The translations under genes and the position numbers were made by a program. The notes below the pieces were generated by a model. It saw only the letters and a program-made list of their open reading frames with translations. It was not told the origin of the DNA and made no database searches. This document shows positions 1 through 10,612 of a stretch of 64,000 nt of DNA, piece after piece. The stretch is from Stromatinia cepivora (lineage: Eukaryota; Ascomycota; Leotiomycetes; Helotiales; Sclerotiniaceae), in contig RCTD01000003.1 of the NCBI GenBank assembly GCA_014898415.1, forward strand, positions 1,364,001 through 1,428,000, given 5' to 3'. Each line of letters begins with the position of its first letter. Position 1 is the stretch's first letter.

Positions 1-1190
1 CGTACGTTCCGAAGTTTTCGATAATGATATTGCGAAGTTTTCGGTAATAACTGGGATTTTGAGCAAGGGTAAGAAACAACCAACCCTAATAACGAGGCGG
101 TGGTGTCTCTGCCTGCCAAGAGCAAATGTAGACATTGAGAGCGAAGCTCAACAGGATCATTCGTTTCTTTTGCAAGGGCATCCAGGTAAATGTACTTTTT
201 CTTGGCACCGGATGCGTCGTCTTCATCCTGAGATTTGCCTAGCGAGTTTCTGGTGAGAGCGAGTTGGACAAAATGATCAACGTACTCGTTGCATCTGTTG
301 CAAGAAATGGCGAAGTCTTTGCTGGAGGCCAGCCAGTATTTATCAGCGAAACGGCATCGGAAAGATGTCCAGGATAGAGCGTTGTCGAATTCAGACGCAA
401 AGTCTATCCTGGTGTTCTCGGCCTTTTCGTGATTCTCTGGTAGTTTGAGAAGCTGGCTATTGTCAGACCTAAAATCGTGGTCAGCTTGTCTATCATTGTA
501 TTATTGAAGATTATTAGGGGGTAGCCCCAAACCATTCTAAGAAAGGATGCTAATCGTCCATGGTAACGATCCTACTTACTGTCCAAGTAGAACTTCCGTC
601 GCAGAATCTATGGTTAGTCTAAAGAAGAGAGCCTGTAGATCTATCTCTGCAGTCCATTGATCCTGAAGCCTGGCATCTATAGCTCTCATCAAGTTCCGAA
701 CATGCCTCTCCTCCACCTCAAGATCACTAATTTGATCCCGAGTAAACTGAGGCCTCACCATACCCCTCGTTAACTTCCATGCGTGACCATCCTGTGTAAA
801 TATGCCATTCCCAAGCATAGGCCAAAAGGCCCCTACTCTTATTCGCCCGAGTTAAAAATCGTCGAATTGTGTCGCTAGAATGGCCTTAACGTTCTTAGGA
901 TCCACAGTAAAAAGACTCGACGAGCTCATGATACTATACTTGAATGTGGTGCCTCGACATTTCTCTGAAGGAAGTTTGGGAAGAATTTCCCTCGCTCGGG
1001 CATCCAAAGATCTCTTGAAAAAATCGAGACCGAAAGGCCAGCGACTGGTAGTTTCTTGCGTTACTGGTTCTTCACATTCGAATTTGCGTAATTTCGCAGA
1101 ATATATGTGTGATATGTATAGCTTGCTTGCAATAATACAAAACAAAACGAAGGAAGCTATCCCAAACACTGGTAGAAGCCATGTTTCCAA
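1..1190 (-). pseudogene. Cytochrome P450 pseudogene, 5' part (CYP52-like), cut by window start
   Basis: Read on the minus strand, this encodes the N-terminal two thirds of a microsomal P450. Exon 1 (1190-580) opens with a hydrophobic anchor (WLLPVFGIASFVLF), then RWPFGLD, a DPKNVKAILATQFDDF segment and a C-helix region with HAWKLTRGMVRPQF. An intron follows at 579-469 (donor GTAAGT, branch-like GCTGAC, acceptor TTTTAG). Exon 2 runs off the window and contains the I-helix oxygen-binding motif AGRDTTAS near 95-115. The WPFGLD and ATQFDDF pattern resembles the fungal CYP52 group of alkane or fatty-acid hydroxylases; that subfamily call is inference. Three lesions are visible: an in-frame TAA at 852-854, a one-base insertion in the GGG complementary to 84-86 that shifts the frame just after AGRDTTAS, and no in-frame ATG (the opening codon at 1190 is TTG, with an in-frame TGA just upstream). 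The lesions are not of RIP type. The heme-cysteine motif lies outside the window. Confidence 0.85.
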
Positions 1191-1430
1191 GATATATCAG
1201 AAGTATATCTTGAAATGAACAATGAATTGCAATGTTTATAGAATATGCTCCTCCAGTAATTATCAAAGGTACAACAGATGTTAAAACGTGAATGATGAAT
1301 GATAAAATAAATGATCGCACTGGCGATCGATCGAGGAGGTAAAGCAACCAACGATCCCCTTTCCAATATAGTTGGCGATAACCCCCATAGTTGGCGGGGT
1401 AAAATAGTCCGGCTCTCACATCCGGCCGAC
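1191..1430. other. Intergenic, no gene seen
   Basis: This lies upstream of the P450 remnant. I see no credible coding sequence. The motif ATAGTTGGCG occurs twice close together (about 1367 and 1387), which may be the edge of a larger repeat around the neighbouring miniature element. Confidence 0.5.
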
Positions 1431-1432
1431 TA

Positions 1433-1725
1433 GTTCCTAATCGGGGAAAGCGAATATCCCCGGAAAACGAAATGTCCCGCTAGCTATAATAGATGAATAG
1501 TTTGATCAATTTTCGAATTAATATAATAATTTTATATTATTGATTTCAATTTGATAATCAAAATCAAATAATGAAAAGTTTATTATATTAATTTGAAAAA
1601 TTCATAATTATATACCAAAAATAAAGTTTTTTTAGTAATAATTTTGGATTTTGATATATTTTACATCAAAACCGGCGAAGGGACAATTTGCTTTCCGGGG
1701 ATATTCGGTTTCCCCGATTAGGAAC
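1433..1725. mobile_element. Miniature inverted-repeat element (MITE), TA duplication
   Basis: A 293-bp AT-rich non-coding segment is bounded by inverted repeats of about 46 bp that begin GTTCCTAATCGGGGAAA on both strands, with TA at 1431-1432 and 1726-1727. Short size, no reading frame and the TA target suggest a non-autonomous Tc1/mariner-type MITE. The flanks (CCGGCCGAC on the left, GTCGGACCGG on the right) are also roughly inverted, so the true ends could lie about 12 bp further out on each side. The interior is far more AT-rich than the flanks. Confidence 0.75.
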
Positions 1726-1727
1726 TA

Positions 1728-2419
1728 AGTCGGACCGGTATTAGTACCTAACAGATATAAATCCCATTTATCATTCGTCGTCTACTCACATAGTAGGTAG
1801 GAGTTGCGATTAGTTGACTGTACATACCTACCTAGTGCTCTGTACAAGATCTGATCTTTCTGCCGTACGCCCACGCCCCATATTCTGTACTCTGTAAGCG
1901 ATTTCATCAATTCAACAATCATAAATATCTAAAAAATTACTCCGATTTTGATAACTTGAATGCCATTGGTTATTAAAACAGCCCCCCACATCTCGTCACA
2001 TCACCATTTGTCGCGAATTTTGGTGTCAAATTAAATTCGCCAAATTGAAAGACACGCTCACGCTCTCGCTCAAGCTCTCAAGAATTTCCTCACCTTGCCT
2101 TGTCTTCCCTTTCCTTGCCTTCCCTTCCTTTCCCATTCCATCTTGTCGTCTTTCCATATCAGACATTTTCTTACCCGCCATAAATTGAGATACAATAAAA
2201 CCCAACCAGTCACTTCATCACATCATTTGTATCCCTACCAGGGATTTACATCCAGCATAGTAGCGTCCCACCAAACACCAAACTTCTGCTAGCCAATGCA
2301 TGCAGATAGAACATTATAAGAAGAGCCGTCAAATTCATATACAAAGTAACATGATCGTGTGAATAGAAGTCGATGCTCGTAAACATCAAAAGTATATCGT
2401 AAACGTAAACAAAAATATA
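1728..2419. other. Intergenic, no gene seen; pyrimidine-rich tract
   Basis: This is the gap between the MITE and the 3' end of the Whi5/Nrm1-like gene. It holds a strongly strand-biased CT-rich tract around 2085-2150, made of CCTTGCCTT-like units. The 65-codon frame starting at 2095 is a by-product of that tract and is not called. The last 100-200 bases before 2420 would hold the 3' UTR of the minus-strand gene; I see no convincing poly(A) signal to single out. Confidence 0.5.
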
Positions 2420-3622
2420 TCATGGTAGAAGATCCCCGCCTAATTGCATACCAAGTCCAGTGTGCTTAGAAGAAGCAGGACTCTCGCGCCTTGATGGGCT
2501 TGCGTTTGGTGGATGAAAGTTTTCGAATGTTAAGCGCCTGCGTGCAACAGTCAATGGAGTTTTCGCAGCTCTTGGAGTCCAAGTCGTTTGAGCGGGACTT
2601 GGCGTGATATTGACAAAGTCGGCGAAGTCGAATCCTTGTGAAGGTGTGGCAGGTGCACCGAATATTGAAAGACCACCGCTATAATTTGGAGTGGTCATCA
2701 TAGATGATGGCAAATCAAGCTTCCTGGACGGTGGGGTAGATGGTGGTTGCATGCTTGTTCGTGAAGCGGGATTTGCAGGACTACTGAGGTACAGTAAGAG
2801 ATCTGCTTCTTCTTCTGCTGACCTGCCGTTGCCATCCTTAATTCGACGGTGTGGATTGCCTCTGTTTCGAATAGGAGATGGAGTTCGCGGAGACGAAGGC
2901 CGGATATTAAAAGAATGTAGAGGAAGGTGGTTGTCTTCATCATCGGATGGGGCTGCAAAGTTGGGAGAGGTAAGATCATCTGGCATGTGTGAAGATCCCC
3001 TGTAGAAAGAGATATCCGGTCCTGCCGAGGTGGTGAAATGAGGTTTGCGTGGCTTGATAGGTGATGATTGGGTTAATTGACGGTGACTCTTCCAAGAGCT
3101 GTTCGGCTGACGTAGTAATCTACTCGGTGTTGGAGAAGAGCGAACCCTCTTTCGAGATCCCAAAGTTGAGCTTGGTGGTTGGAAAGTGGTCTGGTACGAC
3201 CTCTTCCTAGGCCCAGTGCTGCCACCACTCGATACAATTCGATCGGAAAATATGGCTGCGGCTTTCAAAGGGGAACTCAGTAAGGTTCTTCGGTTCGAGT
3301 ATGGCAAGTCAGATGCAGCACTGGAAGATGAGTCCGATAACATATCTCCGCTTGAGGTTGGCCGTCTCCTTCTTAGTTCTTCTTCCATCCTTGGTTCTAT
3401 AGTGTCCAGTGTGAGATCCTCCCAACCCCTTTCGGTTTTAAATTGTGCGAGCGCGAGTCGATTTTGCAGTTTCCGAGCCATCTAGATTAATTTGACATTA
3501 GTATAGTGCTGAGGCAGAGGACTTGACCCGAATGGTAAAAGAGAGTCTACCTTGCTCAACTCAGCTCTTTTTAAAACTGCCCCCGCTACCTCCTCTGGCT
3601 GCTTCTTCCATGGGGAAGACAT
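2420..3622 (-). CDS. Whi5/Nrm1-like G1/S transcriptional repressor, two exons
   Basis: Proposed structure: exon 1 at 3622-3551 (24 codons, begins MSSPWKKQPEE), a 69-bp intron at 3550-3482 (donor GTAGAC, perfect branch point TACTAAT, acceptor CTAG) and exon 2 at 3481-2420, together 377 residues. Exon 1 joins in phase 0. A shorter 353-residue form starting at the ATG at 3481 is possible, but the clean intron argues for the longer one. The segment LQNRLALAQFKTERGWEDL resembles the short GTB motif by which yeast Whi5 and Nrm1 bind SBF/MBF transcription factors. The rest is low-complexity and basic with about twenty S/T-P dipeptides (SSPIKPRK and SPRTPSPIR among them), as expected for a CDK-controlled, disordered nuclear repressor. 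A basic ARRRLTFENF segment lies near the C-terminus. Family assignment is from motif resemblance only. Composition is normal and no lesions are seen, so the gene looks functional. Confidence 0.7.
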
Positions 3623-4787
3623 TTTTATAAATATCCAGTTTACTGTAAAGATTGATCTGCTTGCTGTTGAGATTATACAAGGAAATATATTCCAATGGAA
3701 GATATTCTATAAATCTTCAAGGTGAAAAGGGAAGGTTGGCGCCAAAAGTGAAATTGGCCTCAGCTTCTTCCACCTGGGGGGTTTTTTTTCTCGAATAAGT
3801 TTTCCGTTGCGGGTCAACAGCAATGTAGATGGAGGATTGTACAGAAAATTTTGTTGAAATGATAAAAAGAGTCGGAGACTATCATGAAGTTTTTTTTTCT
3901 TTCTTTTTTTTTATTAAAAAAAAAGGTGAATTAATTGTTATGATGGTTGGTTGAATGATACGGTTTGAAGATGAAGAGGTTAGAATACCGTGGTTCATTC
4001 CTGGCTGCTATCAATCGCTTACAAGGGAAGTGGTCAGACTGAGCTGCTAAGGGGCTTTGGGCCTAGCGGTTTGACGGGATCTAGTTTTTAGGTCTTCAGG
4101 TACTCAAGTACTGTAAAGAGCTTAGACACACGAATTATAGGGCTCAGAGGGTACTAAAGGCCACTAAAATGGGATACGCATGGCGTGAAAAAGGCAAGTT
4201 GAACTGGTTAGCATTGACCAATAAAAGATGCTGGTGGTTAAGGAAGGTACAAGCTAAGGTATACCTTCGAGGTTCGGCCAAGAGAGTAGAATGTGCATGT
4301 GCTCATTTGATTCGACACTTATAGATCTTGAACTATGTTATATAATAATAATAATAAGTTTGGTTCTATGAAACGTCGGTAAAAAGTTATCAAGGAGATC
4401 TTTGGAGGTTCAAGTGTATTTATTGTTCATTCTGCACTTATTAGATCTTGAATTGTGTTTCACAGTAGCATCAAAGCTCTGTGTACGGAGGTTGAAAGGG
4501 TAAGTAATGTAAGACATTTTTTACCCATATATTGTTGTTTTTCTTGTCTTTTAATGCTGCTTTAAACAACTTGAATAGATATTGAGCCGTTCCCCCTCAA
4601 ATTTTGTATTTTGATGATTTTCAAGGGTTCCAATAGAATTTCAACAAATTTGAAGCTTTTGATGATTTTAAAACTTTTAATAAATTCAGAATAAACCTCA
4701 AATATAATTCTAATAAAATTTTATTTTTTTGGATAATTTTGAATGATTTTGTTAATAAATCTTGAAATCTACAATACTTTAACCATC
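3623..4787. other. Promoter region and intergenic; composition boundary near 4,550
   Basis: This is the upstream region of the Whi5/Nrm1-like gene. It holds homopolymer tracts (T/A runs about 3890-3925), a short ATAATA run near 4345, and two related segments containing AGATCTTGAA (about 4323 and 4443). The stretch 4470-4520 matches, in inverted orientation, part of the island at 15536-15731. Normal composition gives way to the AT-rich block at about 4,550. No gene is recognised. Confidence 0.5.
3736..3747. promoter_or_regulatory. E2F-like palindrome upstream of the Whi5/Nrm1-like gene
   Basis: TTGGCGCCAAAA contains the perfect palindrome TTGGCGCCAA, centred about 118 bp upstream of the proposed ATG at 3622. 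It matches the classical E2F-type core. In yeasts Nrm1 is itself a G1/S target in a negative feedback loop, so a G1/S site here is sensible. No MCB core (ACGCG) was noticed in the same interval. Function is inferred. Confidence 0.4.
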
Positions 4788-5139
4788 TACAGTACTAATC
4801 AACTTATATTACCCCACAACCTAATTTCAGTTTTTTTATATATTCAATATCTACCTTTCAATTTAATTATAAAATCAATCATTAATTATTATAATCTAAA
4901 ATTTGAATATATTGAAATTCTATATCTATACTATTTCCCAAAAAAATTTCAAATCCTTATCGCCTCACAATTAATCAATATTTTATATATCAGCCTTTTG
5001 CTGTGATACAGGCTTCAATTCTATCAAACATATTCACTCCTAATTTATCAAATAATTCTTGATCTAATATATCCCAAACTATTTATAAATAATTCTTTAA
5101 CCTTTATTTAGTATATTCCGATTTGCTTTTATCAATTGC

Positions 5140-5421
5140 TGTGACGCACAAGAGCCGTAGTAGAACTGAATAAACAGGGTCAATTATGTTCCTTAGAATC
5201 TACAATTGAAGAACTATGGCTCGTAAGGAGCGACTAGATATATATATACAAATACCTATTCGTGAACTATAGAATTGTACGTATACATTATTAGGATCAT
5301 TATTCTACTATATTAAATCATATAAATCATAATATATATATATAAATGATCAACTCATTAATTGATATAAAAGATAAAAGATATTATATAATTAATCTCC
5401 TATAATTCACGATTCGTAATA
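5140..5421 (-). repeat. 3' LTR of Gypsy-1
   Basis: The outer end (5140-5240) keeps GC-bearing sequence such as CACAAGAGCCGTAG. The inner end is AT-shifted (ATTCGTAATA where the mate has ATTCGTAACA). Confidence 0.92.
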
Positions 5422-8400
5422 CTATCCCCCTCTTCAGAAAAACTCGCTTTCAAACATTTCATTCCTTTGTTTCATTACTATTTCATCGAAAATCAGGTTT
5501 TGTAAAGATTTATAAACTCTAAATCAATTAGATTGATCATTTTGGTTGATTTAATCAATTTACCGGAAATTGATCAAATTGATCAAAATAATCGATCAAA
5601 TTGATCAAAATGACAAATGAATTGATCAAATCGATCAAATCGTTTATCAATTGATTAAATTAATATTGATTCGTATTCTTCTTGATTTAAAGAATCTTTG
5701 AAAGGAAAAAGTTTCAATAGAAAAGAGAAGGAGGTTGAATTATAGTATAATAATGATAAATGATTAATATAATCAATTCCGAAATCGATTAAATTAATTG
5801 ATCAAATTAATCAAATCAATCAAATTGAACGAAATCGATAAGGATAATATTATATTTCGTTTTTATTATATTCAAGCTTCCCTTTATATGATTTTTGAAA
5901 TAATTATAAATATAAGTTTTTTGAAATATATTGTCTTTATATTATTTTGATAATGATAGCTCGTTTATTATATGGAATTCGGGCTATATATATATACAAT
6001 CAAATTCCTTTGAATTTATATAGGTTTTCGATCTTTTCATAATTATATATATACGCAATATTATAAAATCATAATATCTAGTTTGCTGAATTAAAGAATA
6101 CTTTTCTTTTCTTTGATTTTATAGATGAATCATTATTTATATGATTGTAATTATTTTTTTCGTTTTTATAGAATTTTATCCAATTAATTAGTTGATTAGA
6201 AGGACCAAGTAATATTGGATTGGCTAAATGAAAATCATACAGAAAATATAATAATGTTTTAAGATTGAAAGCAGGATATCAGATAAAATCAGTATCGTTA
6301 TTAAATTATAAGATTCTGTATAGTAGGGTTTTTTGTATTTTTTTTATTGTTAGGATTTTCTCTATTTTTTATTCTGAATCATTAGTTATATTAATAGATA
6401 GAAATAATTCGAGTATTTGATTAAAAAAAGAATCATTATATACTTTGTATAATCGATTTAGAAAGAAAACAGGATGAATTTTCATTGTAATCGGGAATTC
6501 GAGTTTGAAAAAGCTCCTAAATCGATTAATGATTTTGAATCTTCTTTGAATTAAGAAATCCAATTTCTTAGATGATCTTTAAATAAGATAACCTTTTATA
6601 TTAAATTATATATAATCTCTGATATCGAAATCGACCTTACACTGATAAATATTTATAGATTTCGATATCTTGATTTGGATATATAATAAATCTTCTTTTA
6701 TTCGTACAAAAGCTAATCTATTATGTTTTGTATATATATAGGTATTATATATATTTATATCGTTTATTAGTTTACTAATATTTTCCTTTTATTCCTATAT
6801 ATATTTTAATATATGTTTATATAGAGTTTCATAGAATGTAAGTCCTTCTAAGGAATCATATAGAAGAGTAAATTACGCATAATCCATTATAAATAGGAAT
6901 TCTGATCAATTGTTTTGATAATAATTAATAAATGATCTTAACCATTATTGAAGGTACTGATTATAGATCTCAGTTTGATTATCAGTTTGGGGATAATGAA
7001 CAATGGATAATTTGAGATCGATTCCTAGGATTTGGCTGAATTCCTTTTAGAATTGTAATATGAATTGAAGGCTACGATCTAATATTATAATATCAAAAGG
7101 ATTATAATATCGATATATATAATAGAAATATAATTATATTTAAGTTCGAATATCAATTGATTTGTAACAAAGTATAGAAATAGCTTATTTCGTTAATCGA
7201 TCAATAATAATTAAAATATTATTATATCCATATTTATCTTTATTAAAACTACAATAATCTATAGTAATATATTATCATACTCAATTAGGAATCGGAAATG
7301 AATATAATAAACCAGAGATACGATTGTATAGAATAGAATTGTATTTGTAAATATAATAATTGTATATATATCTGGCTATAGTATTATATATTCTAGGCTA
7401 ATAGTATTATTGAAATAATAAAAGATAGGTTTTGCTTATACTAGGATGAACAATAAAAACGGAATTATAGGCTTTACAAATGAAATAAATTCGAAGATTA
7501 TCGACATCGGATATTATCAGATGGTCATTATAAAATAAAAGGTCATTTTGGAATAATATATATTTGTAATTTTGGGTAATTTATATTCTAAATATTAGCA
7601 AACTATCTGTAGTTTTATTTGCTTCGATAATATAATTAATTAGATCGAATCGAAGAGCGATTTTACTCAAATCGATATTAATAATTGTTGTTTCATTTAG
7701 GTGATACTTTTGTAAAGCTTCTTTCATGATTTCGGTATCAATTTGGTTATCTTTAATAAGCTGTTAAAGATGATTCTTCTTCTTGATATAATTCTAAAGA
7801 TTCAATTCATCAATCCGATAAATTAAAGCATCGATGAAAAGGTTATTTTTTTTAGGGCGATATATAATGATAAAGTTATAATCGATTAAAACTTTTACTC
7901 AACAAACTTATCGGGTATTAAAAGTCTTAATAATCATGAAATATTCGAGGGCCTTATAATTAGTATAAACCTTGATTTTATATAATGAATTAGCGAATTC
8001 TGTTTTCCAATAATTAAAAGATCGAATGATTGATAGTATTTCCTTATTATAAACTTTGTAATTCAATTTAGCAGTAATTATAATCTTAAAGAAATAAACT
8101 ATAGAAAACTAATTTTCGTTATACTATTATGATAATATATTAGTAATTATTTTATCGGATATATCTATTTCAAACATACAAAAGAGTTGATGATTATAAT
8201 ATTATAGGAGTGGAGTGGAGATAAGCTTTTTCTTTAAGATATTGAATATATTTTAGTATACTTTATTAAATACAAATTTAATATTTGCTTTAATAAATTC
8301 GTTAAAAGATTTCGTTATTATATTGTAACCCTTAATAAACCATCGATAAAAATTGCAAAAACCAAAGAATGATTAGATCCCTTTCATTATTGTTGAAAAG

Positions 8401-8920
8401 ATCCAATTCTCAACTATTTCAATCTTTTCAAGATCTATCTCTACTCCTTTAATAAAGATAATAAAGCCTAAATATTTGATATATATAATATTGAATTCGT
8501 ATTTCTTGAGATCCATTTGTAGATCAACAATTTCTAATTATTCGAAAATTAGTTTAATATAAGTTTGATACTTTTTTTTGTTCTTGGAATAGATTAGAAT
8601 ATCATCGAGATATACTATACAGAAAATATCTAAATAATCGAATAAAATATTATTTATATAATACTAATAGATTACAAGATTATTCGTTAATCCGAATAAT
8701 ACAATCTTGTATTTGTATGATCTATATCGGGTTCGAAAGGTAGTATACTCTTCCGAAGCAGGATTCATTTTTATATAATGGAAAGTTTAACGAATATCGA
8801 GTTTGGTAAAGACCTTAATATTGGAAAGTTGAGAAAGCATTTCGTTGATCAAAAGGAAAGGATACCGATCTTTATATATTAAGGAATTCAATAATCTGAA
8901 GTTTATACAGAACCTCAAAC

Positions 8921-10612
8921 TGTGACGAACCCAACGAACGTTTAGAGATCAACCTTAGAATTAAAAGCTACAGAGCTAAAGAGAGTGTACTACAAAACTA
9001 TATATATGATCGACTCGAAATTTAATACTGTATTAGCCCAATCGGATACGATCACATATATCTCGTAACACTACCCCCCCTTTCTGAAAAGTTCATCCCG
9101 AACTCGCTTTAAACAAATGATTTAAATACAAAAATAATCACTAATCTTTTTTTGATAAAAATACTTGATACACAGATTGTATCACAATCAACGAATACAC
9201 ATCCATTATACTATATACCTTCTCCAAACGATCTTCAAAATATCGGCTATTGATTATCTTTCCTAAATCTTCATTATCATTATTTTCGGATTTAATAATC
9301 AATGTAATAATTGAAACAGGCTTTTATCGATCTCGGGCTCTTTGATATAGATCTAATGAATAGATTTATATCCAATAGAAAATACTTCTATATCGTATAC
9401 ATTTATTTTATTTACATAAAAAAATTCTTTCAGAAAAGGAAAACTCGAATACTCGTATACAAGATAGAATCAAAATACAATCAGATTTATCCGATTGAAT
9501 ATCAAAAAGGTTAAAAATACCAATAACATTAAGATTGCTAATATCCATTAAATCATAATTCCGAAAATAGAATGGATTCTACAATATATATAGGGCTCTA
9601 GACTTATTAGAATAAAATGATACAGGGAATCCATTCTTTGTATAAACAACTAATTGTTACATAATTTAAACAAAATCGAGATAAAAGCGAAGAAAAGAAA
9701 ATTATTGAGAAAGATAATTTCTAAAAGTAGTATTGAATCCATTACAAAAGATTGAGATCTTATTCAAATCAAACCAATTCTGATCTTTAGCTTTATAAAA
9801 AGTCTTTTCGAATTTTGCAATATAAATATATAAAAAATCGATTCCTTATTTGAGAATGAATAACTTGTTTTCGGTTTTTTGAATTTTATTCGGATTGTTA
9901 TAAATATATATAAATTGATCTAGGATCGTTGTATAATCTAAAGGAATATTTTGATCAAAAAAAGAAAACTGAGATAGTATCATAATTTGTATATAAGATT
10001 CGAGATTGAAATAAATATAATAAAATTGAACTATAGAATTACTGATTGCAATACCGTTTACTTATAATTTCGTTCGAATCGAAGGAAACCAGGTATCGAA
10101 CTTTTGAGAGCTACTATTGAACTTTTCAGGATCAAAGAAAAAAGGTTTCGAATGAAAAGGAATATAAACAACAAAAATATATTCGAAAATCAAGGAATAT
10201 AGGAACGAGATTTTATCTCATTGATAAATCACTTTATTACGAAGTTCTGCAATCGCAAAATTTATCGAATCGTAATCTATAGCTTAGAAATTAAGGGTAA
10301 GAAAAAAAACAACACCTTCGAATAGTATCAAGAAGATCTATATGCAGACAAGAGAACAGGAACGATATGCTTAGACAGGAGCAAGCGGAGTATACATATA
10401 AACTTTATTTATAAGCATATACAGATGTTATTCCATTTCTTATCTGAAAAAGCTTTTAATAATATAACGAACCCAACGAGCGTTTAAAGATCAACCTTAG
10501 AATTAAAAACTACAGAACTAAAGAGAATGTGCTACGAAGCTATATATATGATCGACTCGAAGCTTAGTACCGTACTAGCCCGATCGGACGCGATCACGTG
10601 TATCTCGTAACA
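8921..10612 (-). mobile_element. Gag-only LTR element, family 1, copy 1
   Basis: A 1,692-bp element with 150-bp LTRs at 8921-9070 and 10463-10612, flanked by CAAAC (8916-8920 and 10613-10617). The minus-strand LTR starts TGTTACGAGATAC and ends GGGTTCGTCACA. Directly inside the left LTR the minus strand reads AGAAAGGGGGGGTAG, a polypurine tract, so this element is minus-oriented and the right LTR is the 5' LTR. The interior of about 1.39 kb has room for gag only; no protease, reverse transcriptase or integrase motif was found. It sits inside the reverse transcriptase of Gypsy-1. Confidence 0.92.
9141..10195 (-). pseudogene. Gag-like protein of gag-only copy 1, decayed
   Basis: This minus-strand frame matches the better preserved parts of copies 2 and 3. 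In copy 3 it reads KPFLFDSEKFN...QKFDTWFPSIQAKL; in copy 2 it reads FIYIYNNPNK...FKQRTDSLYTYITKFERIF. This is the pattern of a retrotransposon gag domain (size-assessment segment, then a short linker and helix). The C-terminus runs ENNDNEDLGK...RYFEDRLEKVYS and stops at 9141-9143, just before the polypurine tract. Several Trp/Gln codons are stops. The start is uncertain. Confidence 0.65.

Noticed and set aside
880..1419. Alternative frames over the P450 region, including a frame with an ATG near 1183
   Set aside because: The P450 reading is supported by family motifs and splice sites; the others have no recognisable content.
2095..2292. 65-codon plus-strand frame rich in Pro, Ser and Phe
   Set aside because: It arises from a CT-rich tract and shows no family resemblance, intron signals or homology.
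2691..3485. Plus-strand frames opposite the Whi5/Nrm1-like gene
   Set aside because: They are shadows of the minus-strand exon, which has a proper intron, S/T-P motif pattern and GTB-like segment.
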